From Planctomycetota bacterium (lineage in GTDB: Bacteria > Planctomycetota > UBA1135 > GCA-002686595), in contig VGYZ01000005.1 in assembly GCA_016872795.1 (NCBI GenBank), forward strand, positions 1 through 64,000: a DNA stretch of 64,000 nt, written 5' to 3'. The position numbers and the translations under genes were made by a program. Positions 36,758 to 45,579 of the stretch are shown here, piece by piece (within the stretch, counting starts at the first letter, position 1; each line of letters begins with the position of its first letter). The notes below the pieces were generated by a model. The model searched no databases, had not been told where the DNA came from, and worked only from the letters and a program-made list of their open reading frames with translations.

Positions 36758-38074
36758 TCACTTGCCGAGGCAGAAACGCGCGAACAGGGCGTCGAGCACA
36801 TCCTCGGGGCTGGTGTGGCCCGCGATCGCGTCCAGCGCGTCGAGGGCCGCGCGCAGGGACTCCGCCACGAGGTCGAGCGGCCCCTCCGCCTCGAGCAGCG
36901 CCCGGCCCTCCGCCACGCGCTGCCGCGAGCGCCGCAGAGCCTCCACATGCCGTTCCGAGAGCTCGCGGGCGCTGCCCGCGGCCGTGGGCCGGCTCGCGAG
37001 CGCGAGCTCGACCGCCAATGCCAGCTCTTCGAGCCCGCGTCTCTCGAGCGCGCTGGTCTGGATCCCCGGCCCCGGCTCGAGCGCGCGGTCGCACTTCGCG
37101 CGCACCAGCAGCTCGTCCGCGCTCTCGCGCGGCGCAGCCTCGCGCGCGTCGTACACGCGCAGCCGCAAATCCGCCGCGAGCCGCTCGTGCTCCCCCACGC
37201 GCTGTGCAACGCGGTCGGGGTGCTCCGGCTCGAGCGCCAAGAACTCCGCGCTCTCTCCCGCCGTGTCCACGAGCTCGCACTCGAGCGTCGGCAGGATCCA
37301 CACGCCGCGCAGCGCATCGCGCGTCGTGCCCGCGCGCTCGCTGACGAGCGCCGCACCGCCGACAAGCGCGTTGAACAGCGCGCTCTTGCCCGCGTTCGGT
37401 CGCCCGACGAGCACCACGCGGGGCCGTTCCGTGCGCCGCGTGCGCTCGCGCTCCCAGCCCAGCGCGACCTCGAGTTCCTCCTCCACCGTTCGCGCGCGTT
37501 CACGCAGCTCCTCGAGCGGCACATGCCCGGTGTCCGCCTCGTCGAAGTCGAGACTCGCCTCGCACAAGACGCGCAGTTCGAAAAGGCGCGCGCGCAGCGA
37601 CGCGAGTCGCTGCGAGAGCCCGCCGAACAGCAGCGCGGTTGCGGCCCGCCGCTCGGCCTCGTCCTGCGCCGCCACCAGCTCGAGCACACCCTCGGCTTGC
37701 GAGAGGTCGATGCGCCCGCTCTCGAACGCGCGCCGCGTGAATTCGCCGGGAGCCGCGAGCTCCGCTCCGAGTGCGACGAGGCGCGCGAGCGCGGCGGCGA
37801 GCAGCGGGGGCGAGCCGCAAAGATGCAGTTCGCACACATCCTCGCGCGTGAACGAGCGCGGCCCGGGCATCGCGAGCACGAGCACGGGCTGCGCGCCTTG
37901 GCCGTCGTGCAACCGCCCGCGCCACGCGCCGCGCGACGCGAGCGCGCCGCCCTCGTCAAAGCTCGCGCACGCGCGCACGAGCTCGAAGGCGCGCGGACCC
38001 GAGACGCGAATCACCCCGCGCGCGCCGGGCCCCGGCGGCGAGGCGATCGCCGCGATGGTGCTCCGGTGCGCCAT
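36758..38074 (-). CDS. mnmE: tRNA modification GTPase MnmE
   Basis: MnmE works with MnmG to install the (carboxymethyl)aminomethyl group on wobble U34 of tRNAs. The protein is 438 residues (usual 450-460). The N-terminal formyl-THF-like domain reads IAAIASPPGPGARGVIRVSG. The embedded GTPase shows G1 GRPNAGKS, G2 GTTRD and G3 DTAG. G4 reads AKCD in place of NKxD, which may weaken guanine specificity. It ends in FCLGK, the family's conserved cysteine motif. It follows yidC by 4 nt. MnmG is not in the window. Confidence 0.95.
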   Translation of the reverse strand: MAHRSTIAAIASPPGPGARGVIRVSGPRAFELVRACASFDEGGALASRGAWRGRLHDGQGAQPVLVLAMPGPRSFTREDVCELHLCGSPPLLAAALARLVALGAELAAPGEFTRRAFESGRIDLSQAEGVLELVAAQDEAERRAATALLFGGLSQRLASLRARLFELRVLCEASLDFDEADTGHVPLEELRERARTVEEELEVALGWERERTRRTERPRVVLVGRPNAGKSALFNALVGGAALVSERAGTTRDALRGVWILPTLECELVDTAGESAEFLALEPEHPDRVAQRVGEHERLAADLRLRVYDAREAAPRESADELLVRAKCDRALEPGPGIQTSALERRGLEELALAVELALASRPTAAGSARELSERHVEALRRSRQRVAEGRALLEAEGPLDLVAESLRAALDALDAIAGHTSPEDVLDALFARFCLGK

Positions 38075-38078
38075 GGGG

Positions 38079-40046
38079 CTACTTGCGCTTGCCGCCCTTG
38101 CCGCGCGAGGCCTCGGCCGCGCGCTGCGCTTCTTCTGCTCGCGCCATCATCTTCTGCATCCACGACTTCTGCTCCTGCCCCGGAGGCGGGAGCGAGTCGT
38201 CGATCGGCCAGATCTTCTTCACCACCGTCATCTCGAGAATGCCGAGGCCCGACTGCACGATCATGTAGAGCGAGAGGCCGGAGGCGTAGTTGTAGAGGAA
38301 GATGCCCATGATCGCGGGCATCCACATCATCATGCGCTGCATCTTCGCCGCCTGCTCGTCGGTCGGGACCGGCATCAGCTTCTGTTGCCACACCCACAGC
38401 ACGATCATCAGGATCGGCAGCAGGTTGAAAGTCTCGATCACGCCCACGAGCGGCAGGTGCGTGTCGAGGTTGAGCGGCAGCATCGCATCGGGCTTCGAGA
38501 GGTCCTCGATCCACAGCGCGAAGGGCGCGTGGCGAAGCTCGAACGCCGTGCGCAGACACGCGTAGAGCCCGAAGAACACGGGCATCTGGATGAACATCGG
38601 CAGACAGCCACCGAGCGGCGGCGTCAGCCCTTCGCGAGCGAACAGCTCCTGCTGCAGCTTGCGCGACTTCACCGGATCGCCCTCATGGCGCTTCTTGATC
38701 GCGTCGAGCTCCGGCTGGAAGCGCTTCATCTTCTTCTGGAAGCGCGCCATCGCCGTCTGCGAGCGACGGTTGATCGGATAGAGCAGCAGGCGCACCACGA
38801 GCGTCAGGAAGATGATCGCCATGCCCCAGTTGCCCACGATGGAGTGGAAGAAGCGCAGGATTCCGACCAGCACGGCGCCCAGCCCGGCCAGCGAGAACAG
38901 GCCGCAGAAGCTGCCGATGTCGCCGTCGACGAGCGCCTTGAAATCGGCGTGCTCGGCATACATCACCTGCGTGTCCTTGGGGCCCGCGTACAGCGCGTAG
39001 GGATAGCTGCGCGTCTCGCCCTTCGGCGGCAGATCGAGCTCGACCACCACATCGGTGACCACGAACTTCCACTGCTCTTGCGCCTTCTCCAAATCGGCGC
39101 GGCCCGCGGCGTCGTCGTACATGCGCCGCCAGCGCGCGCTCGTCATCGACGCGCGCGCCTGGTCGTTGGCGCCGCGCATCAGCACGGCGAAGTAGTGGTT
39201 GTGCACGCCGGCGAAGGAGAGCTCGTCGAACGGCACCTCGAAGGTGTTGGTGCGCTCGCGTCCCGCATCGTCGCGCGGCACGCTCTGGGAGACCGGCAGC
39301 ATCGCGCGCCGCGGCAGGTCTTCGCTGGTGCGACCGGCGGCAATCGCCTGCGGATCGATGTAGAACTTGTCCGTCGAGTCCTGCGGAAGGATTTCCGCGG
39401 GCGTGAACGCGTAGCCAAGACGCCGCGCGCCCTCGAGCGACTGGTTCTCGATCGCCAGCTCGACATCGATGCGATACATGCCCGGGTTGAAGCGCACGCG
39501 CTTGACCCAGCGCACGCCGCTGCCCTGCGCTAGGTCGAACTCGACACCGTGCTCGATCTCGCGCATGCTCCACAGCGCCTGATCGAGCGGCTCGCGCTCG
39601 AGATCGCGGCTCGACGGCTCGCTCTTCCACGCGAGCGATCCCGTGAGGCTGCCGCCGGAAAGCTTCGAGTCGAGCAGAGTCACCCAGTGGGCGGCATCGG
39701 CACGCGCGGCCTCGTCGAGCCTAATCTGGTCGTAGAAGTTCGCGAGCTTGAGCTCGGTGAGGCGCGCGCCGCGGTTCGAGAATGTCGCGCGGTAGCTGCC
39801 TTGGGTGCCGGGCGTGCCGAACACGAGCGACAGCGTGCGCTCGCTCTCCTCGCCCACCTTCTCGCCGAGCACCGGCCGGTCATCGACAGGCTTGGGCTGC
39901 GTGGTTTCGTTCGCGCGCGCTGCATCGAAGGGAGCCTCGATTCCGAGCGGCGGGCGTGGCGACTCCGGCGGCTTGGGGGCGAAAAACTGCCACACGACCA
40001 GCACGACGGTCGAGAGCAAGAGGGCGGTGAGCAGGCGCTTTTCCAA
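38079..40046 (-). CDS. yidC: Membrane protein insertase YidC
   Basis: YidC is the Oxa1-type insertase for inner-membrane proteins. The 655-residue protein has an N-terminal transmembrane anchor (LLTALLLSTVVLVVWQFF), a large periplasmic beta domain (about 60-370) typical of diderm bacteria, and a C-terminal group of about five transmembrane segments. The GMAIIFLTLVVRLLLYP, QKKMKRFQPELDAIKKRH and GCLPMFIQMPVFFGLY blocks are family hallmarks, and a basic tail ends it. The start is a TTG (40046). It sits with mnmE but far from rnpA-yidD, on the opposite strand. Confidence 0.97.
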   Translation of the reverse strand: MEKRLLTALLLSTVVLVVWQFFAPKPPESPRPPLGIEAPFDAARANETTQPKPVDDRPVLGEKVGEESERTLSLVFGTPGTQGSYRATFSNRGARLTELKLANFYDQIRLDEAARADAAHWVTLLDSKLSGGSLTGSLAWKSEPSSRDLEREPLDQALWSMREIEHGVEFDLAQGSGVRWVKRVRFNPGMYRIDVELAIENQSLEGARRLGYAFTPAEILPQDSTDKFYIDPQAIAAGRTSEDLPRRAMLPVSQSVPRDDAGRERTNTFEVPFDELSFAGVHNHYFAVLMRGANDQARASMTSARWRRMYDDAAGRADLEKAQEQWKFVVTDVVVELDLPPKGETRSYPYALYAGPKDTQVMYAEHADFKALVDGDIGSFCGLFSLAGLGAVLVGILRFFHSIVGNWGMAIIFLTLVVRLLLYPINRRSQTAMARFQKKMKRFQPELDAIKKRHEGDPVKSRKLQQELFAREGLTPPLGGCLPMFIQMPVFFGLYACLRTAFELRHAPFALWIEDLSKPDAMLPLNLDTHLPLVGVIETFNLLPILMIVLWVWQQKLMPVPTDEQAAKMQRMMMWMPAIMGIFLYNYASGLSLYMIVQSGLGILEMTVVKKIWPIDDSLPPPGQEQKSWMQKMMARAEEAQRAAEASRGKGGKRK

Positions 40047-40098
40047 GATGAGCTCGCGGGGATTCCGAGGGGAGGAAGCAGTTCGAGACGCAGGCGCG

Positions 40099-40917
40099 CT
40101 ACTGGCCCAGCGCGAGGCGATCGGCGAGGTGCACGGGCAGCTTTGGCACGGCGCGGATGTGCTCCTGCGCCGTGGCGATGTCGTACTCCAGCCGCACGAA
40201 GTTCAGGTCGTGGCCGTCGAACAGCGCGTAGGAGAGCCGCCGGTCGCCGTCGCGCGGCTGACCGACCGATCCGATGTTGACGATCGCGCGACAGCGCGCG
40301 AGGTTGCCGAGCTCGTAGGGACCTTCGGTCCCGCGCGGTCGGTAGTAGCGTGTGTCCTCGTAGAAGACGCCCGGCACATGGCTGTGGCCGACGAAGCACA
40401 CACCGCAGCGGCCGTCGGGATCGAGCGCGCGCATGCGCTCGAAGTTGGCCTGCATCTTGGCCCCGTCGCGCGCGTCGCGCGGCAGGAGGTACTCGCGCAC
40501 CGGATCGCGCGGGCTGCCGTGGGCGTACATGGCGCCTTCCTCGATCACGAGCGGCTCGAGCCCACCGAGGAAGTCCCAGTATTCGAGCGCCCGCTCCCCG
40601 CTCGTTCCGCCGGCGTTGATCTGGTCGCGCGTCCAGTCGATCGCGCGCCGCGCGCTGGGATTGAAGTCCTCGCCCGAGGAGAGCACCGCGGCCTCGTGGT
40701 TGCCCTGCAGGCACAGCCCGCGCGGCGCACCCTCGCGCGGCGCGCAGGCCTCGATCACGAGATCGAGGCACTCGGTCGGCCGCGCGCCATAGCCGATCAC
40801 ATCCCCGAGGCACACGAAGCGCGCCGCCCCCCGCTCGCGCGCATCCCGCATCGCGAGAGTGAGCGCCGGCAGGTTGCCGTGCAGGTCCGAGATGAGGGCA
40901 GTCAGCGGGTATGTCAC
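40099..40917 (-). CDS. Calcineurin-like metallophosphoesterase
   Basis: This is a cytoplasmic phosphoesterase of 272 residues. Binuclear metal motifs are complete: SDLHGNLPAL (about 10-19), GDVIGYGARPTECL (about 38-51), GNHEAAV and GHSHVPG. Such single-domain enzymes of the YfcE/diadenosine-tetraphosphatase-like branches hydrolyse phosphodiesters or nucleotide polyphosphates, but the substrate cannot be told here. The start is GTG. It lies between the GT4 gene and yidC with gaps of 91 and 52 nt. Confidence 0.88.
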   Translation of the reverse strand: MTYPLTALISDLHGNLPALTLAMRDARERGAARFVCLGDVIGYGARPTECLDLVIEACAPREGAPRGLCLQGNHEAAVLSSGEDFNPSARRAIDWTRDQINAGGTSGERALEYWDFLGGLEPLVIEEGAMYAHGSPRDPVREYLLPRDARDGAKMQANFERMRALDPDGRCGVCFVGHSHVPGVFYEDTRYYRPRGTEGPYELGNLARCRAIVNIGSVGQPRDGDRRLSYALFDGHDLNFVRLEYDIATAQEHIRAVPKLPVHLADRLALGQ

Positions 40918-41008
40918 GGGGCGCGGGTTCCCAAGGGTCGGACGAGGCCGCGGCGCCCGCCCCGACAGGGGCGGGGATTATCAGCCCCACCCCCCACCCG
41001 GGCAAGCT

Positions 41009-42025
41009 CTAGACCGGCTCGTCGACGGTCGCGACGGTGCCACGCGCGGCCGGGAGCTGCGCGGGGCGCGCTTCGGCTGGCGCGGGCGCACAGCGCAGCG
41101 CGAGGACGAACGCGAGGGCGACAAGGGGCGTGCCGAGCCAGCCCAGGAAAATCGCGGGCAGGGAGGTGGCGAGGAGCACCAGCGCGACGCTCGCGGGCGC
41201 GAGGCCGCGCGCTTGCAGCCGGTGAGCCAGATGGCGGCGATCGCCCCGCCACGGCGCGAGCCCGAGGCGCGCTCGGACGAGCACCAGTCGGCCGAGGTCG
41301 AGCGCGGGCAGCAGGAGTGCGGGCCAAGCGGCGGGCACGAGCAGGAACATCAGTCCGAGCGCGTGGCTGCCGGCATCTCCGAGGATCGCGCGCGGCGCGC
41401 GACCGCGGCGCGCGAGGTTGAAGGGCAGGAACGCTGCGAGCGCCGCGGCGAAGAAGGGCGCGCAGCCGAGCATGGACGCGCAGCCCAGGCCGCTCGCCGC
41501 GCCGTCGGCGTTGTCGAAGGTGTTGATCCAGTTGAGCGCGACGCAGGCCGCGAGCACGGCGAGCGCGAGCACGAGCCACGCGCGCGGATCGTGCGGCGCG
41601 GCCATCACCACGGGGAGCGCGAGCACCACGCCGACAGCGGCCTGCCCCGCGAGCTTCTGCGCCGGACGCAGCCCGTCCTCGAGCAGGTCGTCGAGCGTGC
41701 CGACCGCGAAGGCGAGCAGCAGCGCTCCGAGCGGCCACAGCGTGACCTCGCGCCCGAGCGCGGCGGACACGAGCTCGCGCAGCTCGCGACCGGGCACGAA
41801 GCCTGCGCGCGCGCGCCCGAGAAACTCCATCGCGACCCAGCCCGCGAGCACGCCGGCGAGCACGATCGCGCCACCGCACAGGGGCAGCGATGCGGAGGCG
41901 CGCTTGCGCTCGCTCGCACCGCCGTCGACCCAGCCCGCGCGGCGCGCCAACGGAACGAGCGCCAGCGCCGCGAGCATGCTGGCGCCCAGCGCCACCAGCG
42001 TCGGAACGGCCGTCGTCGCGTCCAT
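41009..42025 (-). CDS. MraY/WecA-type polyprenyl-phosphate sugar-phosphate transferase
   Basis: This is a multi-pass membrane protein of 338 residues that moves a sugar-1-phosphate to a lipid carrier at the start of glycan synthesis. Family Asp motifs are present: GTLDDLLEDG, NTFDNADGAASGLG and GDAGSHALG. A cytoplasmic HRL loop is seen at GDRRHLAHRLQARG, like the HHxH region of WecA/TagO. It is more like WecA/TagO than MraY because the MraY peptide-binding features are missing. It could start the surface glycan made by the glycosyltransferases at 11-18 kb. It lies 5 nt after nadD. Confidence 0.85.
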   Translation of the reverse strand: MDATTAVPTLVALGASMLAALALVPLARRAGWVDGGASERKRASASLPLCGGAIVLAGVLAGWVAMEFLGRARAGFVPGRELRELVSAALGREVTLWPLGALLLAFAVGTLDDLLEDGLRPAQKLAGQAAVGVVLALPVVMAAPHDPRAWLVLALAVLAACVALNWINTFDNADGAASGLGCASMLGCAPFFAAALAAFLPFNLARRGRAPRAILGDAGSHALGLMFLLVPAAWPALLLPALDLGRLVLVRARLGLAPWRGDRRHLAHRLQARGLAPASVALVLLATSLPAIFLGWLGTPLVALAFVLALRCAPAPAEARPAQLPAARGTVATVDEPV

Positions 42026-42030
42026 CTCCC

Positions 42031-42699
42031 CTACTCGCCCCCGCCCCCGTAGACGCCCTGGGAGCGGATGTATTCCAGCACCGCGGCCGGCAGGGCCTCG
42101 ACCGGCCACTCGCCGCGCTCGAGCCGCGCGCGCACCTGCGTCGAGGACTCGGGCGAAGCGGGCGCGCGCACGAATCCGCTCTCGAGCCGTGCGAAGGCCT
42201 GCGGCGAGAGCGTGGCGCGCAGATGCGCCAGCACGGCTTCGTCGCCGCCGTCGCGCCACACCACGACCGGTTGCGCGAGGGACAACACTTCACCGACGCG
42301 ATGCCAGCGCTCGAGCCCGCGCAAGTTGTCCCAGCCGAGCACCAGGAACAGCTCGCAATCGGGGCGCAGTCCGGCGCGCGCGGGCAGCTCGCGCAGGGTG
42401 TCGAAGGTGTAGGAGGGGCCGCTGCGTTCGAACTCGAGCGTCGAGATCCATGCGCGCTCGTCACCGGCGAGCGCGAGCTCGAGCATGGCGAGCCGATCCG
42501 CCTCGCTGGCGAGTCGCTTGAGCGGCTTGTGCGGCGGACGCGCGGCCGGAACCCACAGGAGGCCGTCGAGCCCGAGCCGCTCGCGCGCGACGCGCGCCAC
42601 ATGCAGGTGCCCGTTGTGAACAGGATCGAACGAGCCGCCGTAGATGCCGACGCGCGCGAGGTGCGCGAGCGAGCGGGCCTCTCGGCGGGACTCGACCAC
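42031..42699 (-). CDS. nadD: Nicotinate-nucleotide adenylyltransferase
   Basis: NadD joins ATP to nicotinate mononucleotide in NAD synthesis. The 222-residue product has GIYGGSFDPVHNGHLHVA with the HxGH site, WVPAARPPHKP, and the C-terminal SSTQVRARL (ISSTxIR class). The start codon is GTG 42699, 4 nt after the hisS stop. The next gene starts 5 nt after it, so hisS-nadD-GT4 look like one operon. Confidence 0.95.
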   Translation of the reverse strand: MVESRREARSLAHLARVGIYGGSFDPVHNGHLHVARVARERLGLDGLLWVPAARPPHKPLKRLASEADRLAMLELALAGDERAWISTLEFERSGPSYTFDTLRELPARAGLRPDCELFLVLGWDNLRGLERWHRVGEVLSLAQPVVVWRDGGDEAVLAHLRATLSPQAFARLESGFVRAPASPESSTQVRARLERGEWPVEALPAAVLEYIRSQGVYGGGGE

Positions 42700-42703
42700 G
42701 CGC

Positions 42704-43969
42704 CTAGCGCCCGAGCAGCGCGCGCGCGCGCGCCGCGAGTTCGGCCTGTGGCACGAGTTCTTGCGTGCCGTTGCGCATGTCCTTCAGCTGTGCAGTGCCC
42801 GCCGCCTGCTCGGCGCCGCCGAGCACCACGACGAGCGGGTGCCCGCCGGAATTCGCCGCCTTGAACTGCGACTTCACGCTGCGCGCTTCAACATCGTAGA
42901 TCGCCGACAGCCCGCCCGCGCGCAGCGCCTGCGCCAGCGCGAGCAGGGGAGCCTCGAGCCCGGCGCCCGCGGCGACCACATACACATCGATCGGCGCGGG
43001 AGCGACGGCCTGCGCGAGCCCGAGCTCCTGCATCAGGATCAGCGTGCCGGTGAAACCGATGGCGAAGCCGATCGCGGGCAGGTCGCTGCCGCCGAGGTCG
43101 CGCAGGAGGTGGTCGTAGCGACCGCCGCCGCACATCGCGCTGCGCGCGCCGAAGCGCGGGTAGTGCAGCTCGAAGATCGTGCGCGTGTAGTAGTCGAGGC
43201 CGCGCACGATGCCCGTGTCGACCTCGGACTTGCGGCCGAGCGCGACGAGGCTCGAGCGCACGGCGTCGAAGTGCGCGCGGTTGGCGTCGGTGAGAAAATC
43301 GACCAGCACCGGGGCCCGCTTGTTGAGCTCCACGCAGGCCGGAGTCTTGCAGTCGAGCACGCGCAGCACGTTGCGCCCGAAGCGCGAGCGGCACAGCTCG
43401 CAGCGCTCGCCGAGCTCTCTCGCCACGCAGGTCTTGACCGCCTCGCGGAAGCGCTCGCGGTCCTCGCCGTCGCCCATCGAGTTGACGCGCACCTCGATGC
43501 CGCCGATGCCGAGCGCCTCGAAGAAGCTCGCGGCCATGTGGATGCACTCCGCGTCGAGGCGCGGGTCGAGGCTCCCGAGGCACTCGACATCGAACTGCGT
43601 GAACTGGCGCTCGCGGCCCTTGGTCGGGCGCTCGCCGCGGAACATGGGCCCGATGGTGAAGAGCCGCTGCAGGGGTGCGTTCTTGTCGAAGCCCGCCTCG
43701 AGGTAGGCCCGGGCGATGCCGGCCGTGGCCTCGGGGCGCAGGGTGAGGTGGGCGTCCCCCTTCTGCAGCGAGAACATCTCCTTCTCGACGATGTCGGTAA
43801 CCTCGCCCACGGAGCGGATAAAGAGGGCCGTCTCCTCCACCAAGGGCGGCCGGATCTCCCGGAAGCCATGGGCGCGAGCGAGGCGCCGGGCCTCGTGCTC
43901 CAGCCGCTCCCACAGAGGGATCTCGGCCGGGAGGACATCGCGCATGCCGCGCACGGCTTGGTACTGCAT
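42704..43969 (-). CDS. hisS: Histidyl-tRNA synthetase
   Basis: This class II aminoacyl-tRNA synthetase charges tRNA-His. The protein is 421 residues. Motif 1 is near the start (GMRDVLPAE). Motif 2 reads FRGERPTKGRERQFTQFDVE, with the histidine-A motif GLDYYTRTIFE and the histidine-B motif CGGGRYD later. The C-terminal anticodon-binding domain is present (PIDVYVVAAG and IYDVEARSVKSQFKAAN). The first ATG giving the family N-terminus is 43969. It begins the run that continues through nadD and the GT4 gene. Confidence 0.97.
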   Translation of the reverse strand: MQYQAVRGMRDVLPAEIPLWERLEHEARRLARAHGFREIRPPLVEETALFIRSVGEVTDIVEKEMFSLQKGDAHLTLRPEATAGIARAYLEAGFDKNAPLQRLFTIGPMFRGERPTKGRERQFTQFDVECLGSLDPRLDAECIHMAASFFEALGIGGIEVRVNSMGDGEDRERFREAVKTCVARELGERCELCRSRFGRNVLRVLDCKTPACVELNKRAPVLVDFLTDANRAHFDAVRSSLVALGRKSEVDTGIVRGLDYYTRTIFELHYPRFGARSAMCGGGRYDHLLRDLGGSDLPAIGFAIGFTGTLILMQELGLAQAVAPAPIDVYVVAAGAGLEAPLLALAQALRAGGLSAIYDVEARSVKSQFKAANSGGHPLVVVLGGAEQAAGTAQLKDMRNGTQELVPQAELAARARALLGR

Positions 43970-44060
43970 CTTTGGCTTCTGGAATGTGGCTCTGGCCCGC
44001 TCGCAGCCCCTCATCCGGGGGCTCCCGACCGTCCGGCGAGGACCCTTCGGGGGTCTCAAC

Positions 44061-44090
44061 TTGACGGGCGGGAGCGGCCCTGTCCATACT
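44061..44090 (+). promoter_or_regulatory. Sigma-70-like promoter before the small lipoprotein gene
   Basis: TTGACG (44061-44066) and CATACT (44085-44090) are separated by 18 nt. The pair lies in the divergent gap after hisS and would give a leader of about 80 nt for the gene at 44177. A short hairpin, GACCC-TTCGG-GGGTC, lies at 44041-44055. Confidence 0.5.
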
Positions 44091-44176
44091 GCGCTGCCTC
44101 GGAAGGTCCCCTCGGCCGACCGGGCCCCCATTGAAGGCGCCTGCGAAGGCGACCTCGACCCCCACCTGACCGCCCC

Positions 44177-44488
44177 ATGAAGCGTCTGTCCCTCGGCGCC
44201 CTCGCGCTCCTCGGCATCTTCGGTGCCAGCTGCTCGTCCCCCGCTTACGAGAACAACCACTGGCACCTGAACAGCGTGCCGGCGCGGATGAGCTACCAGT
44301 TCGCCGGGTACATCCAGAGCACGGACGGTCCGTACCTCCAGAAGCTCGGCGCCGACATGAGCAGCATCGGCACGACCCTGCGCCGTCACCTGCTCAACGC
44401 CAACGAGGGCAACCCGCTCCTGCCGCAGGCGCCGCTCAAGCCCTACCGCCCCGAGCCGCCCAAGGTCGAGTTCAAGATCGGCGAGTGA
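44177..44488 (+). CDS. Small lipoprotein of unknown function
   Basis: This is a 103-residue exported lipoprotein: the signal peptide MKRLSLGALALLGIFGASC ends in a lipobox Cys (19). The mature part has no Cys-rich or repeat structure. A helical central region (AGYIQSTDGPYLQKLGADMSS) is followed by a proline-rich end (PLKPYRPEPPKVEFKIGE). I recognise no family. It has its own promoter-like sequence upstream and a strong hairpin just after the stop, so it appears to be a monocistronic, possibly well-expressed envelope protein. Confidence 0.75.
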   Translation: MKRLSLGALALLGIFGASCSSPAYENNHWHLNSVPARMSYQFAGYIQSTDGPYLQKLGADMSSIGTTLRRHLLNANEGNPLLPQAPLKPYRPEPPKVEFKIGE

Positions 44489-44516
44489 TCTCCTCGCGGT
44501 CGAGCCCGGCTCAGAG

Positions 44517-44542
44517 GGGCTCGGCTTGGCCAAGCCAAGCCC
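44517..44542. terminator. Bidirectional hairpin between the small lipoprotein gene and miaA
   Basis: A 13-bp inverted repeat with one mismatch is centred at 44529/44530 (left arm GGGCTCGGCTTGG, right arm CCAAGCCAAGCCC). It lies in the 55-nt gap between convergent stop codons and ends one base before the miaA stop. It probably terminates transcription from both sides, although neither side shows a long T-run. Confidence 0.6.
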
Positions 44543-44543
44543 G

Positions 44544-45470
44544 CTAGGCCCAATCGAACCAACGCAGGACCTCGTCGACACGCTCGGCGAGGTCCTGCGG
44601 CGTTTCCGGGGTTGCCACCACGCGCGCCTCGCGAAACTTCCGGAACCATGTGCGCTGGCGGCGCGCGAACTGGCGCGTGGCGAGCGCGATCTGCTCCGCG
44701 GCCTCGGGGCGCGAGAGGCGTCCGTCGTGCAGGTCGAGCGCGACCGCGTAGCCGAGCGCCTGAGACGCCGTCGCGCTGAAGCCTCCGCCCGCGCGCACGG
44801 CCGCTGCTTCGGCCGCCCAGCCCGCGTCGAGCATCGCGCCCGTGCGCTCGACGATGCGCTGCTCGAGCCGCGCGGGCTCGGGCGCGAGCTCGACCACGCG
44901 CCGCGGTCGCTCGCTCGCGCCCGAGCCGTCCCAGCCCCACTCGCGCTGCCAGTCGCTCAAGGGCCGACCACTTTGGTGCCAGACCTCGAGCGCGCGCACG
45001 ACGCGCTTGCGGTCGTTGGCGTGGATGCGAGCGGCGGCGGCGAGATCGACGCGCGCGAGCTCCGCATGCAAGGCCGCGGCACCTTCGAGCTCGTAGCGTC
45101 GCTCGAGGCTCGCGCGCAGGGCGGGATCGACATCGGGTCCCTCGAACAGGCCGTGCACCAGCGCCTTGTAGTAGAACGCCGTGCCACCGACGAGCAGCGC
45201 GCGCCGACCGCGGGCGGCGATGTCCGCGAGCGCCGCCTCCGTCGCTGCGAGCCAGTGTTGGATCGTGTACACCTCGCTCGGCGCGGCGAGGTCGAGCCCG
45301 TGGTGCCGCACGCGCGCGCGCTCGGGTGCAGTCGGCTTGGCAGTGCCGATGTCCATGCCCCGGTACACGAGCATCGAGTCCATCGACACGACCTCGGCCC
45401 CGGCCCGCTCCGCGAGCTCGAGCGAGAGCGCGCTCTTGCCGCTCGCCGTCACGCCGAGCAGCACGCGCAA
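44544..45470 (-). CDS. miaA: tRNA dimethylallyltransferase
   Basis: MiaA adds a dimethylallyl group to A37 of tRNAs reading UNN codons. The product is about 308 residues with P-loop GVTASGKSALSLELA at the very start. MDSMLVYRGMDIGTAKP has Leu in place of the usual Gln of DSxQVYR, and GGTAFYYKAL and the C-terminal ATRQFARRQRTWFRKF are typical. The TTG at 45470 is my best start because it puts the P-loop at residue 5-12. A TTG at 45488 is also possible. A longer frame from 45581 would overlap the start codon of the divergent gene and is unlikely. Confidence 0.93.
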   Translation of the reverse strand: MRVLLGVTASGKSALSLELAERAGAEVVSMDSMLVYRGMDIGTAKPTAPERARVRHHGLDLAAPSEVYTIQHWLAATEAALADIAARGRRALLVGGTAFYYKALVHGLFEGPDVDPALRASLERRYELEGAAALHAELARVDLAAAARIHANDRKRVVRALEVWHQSGRPLSDWQREWGWDGSGASERPRRVVELAPEPARLEQRIVERTGAMLDAGWAAEAAAVRAGGGFSATASQALGYAVALDLHDGRLSRPEAAEQIALATRQFARRQRTWFRKFREARVVATPETPQDLAERVDEVLRWFDWA

Positions 45471-45557
45471 TTCCTGCTTTCCCTCCAACGCGGCGGGATC
45501 TTCGCATGTACAGGCCGTCCGAGCAGCACCGCAACGCCCGCCGCGCAAGGTGATTGC

Positions 45558-45563
45558 TACGCT
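45558..45563 (+). promoter_or_regulatory. -10-like TACGCT before the secreted-protein gene
   Basis: TACGCT lies 16 nt before the ATG at 45580 in the divergent miaA gap. It fits the short-leader pattern less tightly than others. Confidence 0.25.
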
Positions 45564-45579
45564 CTCCCCCCACGCCACC

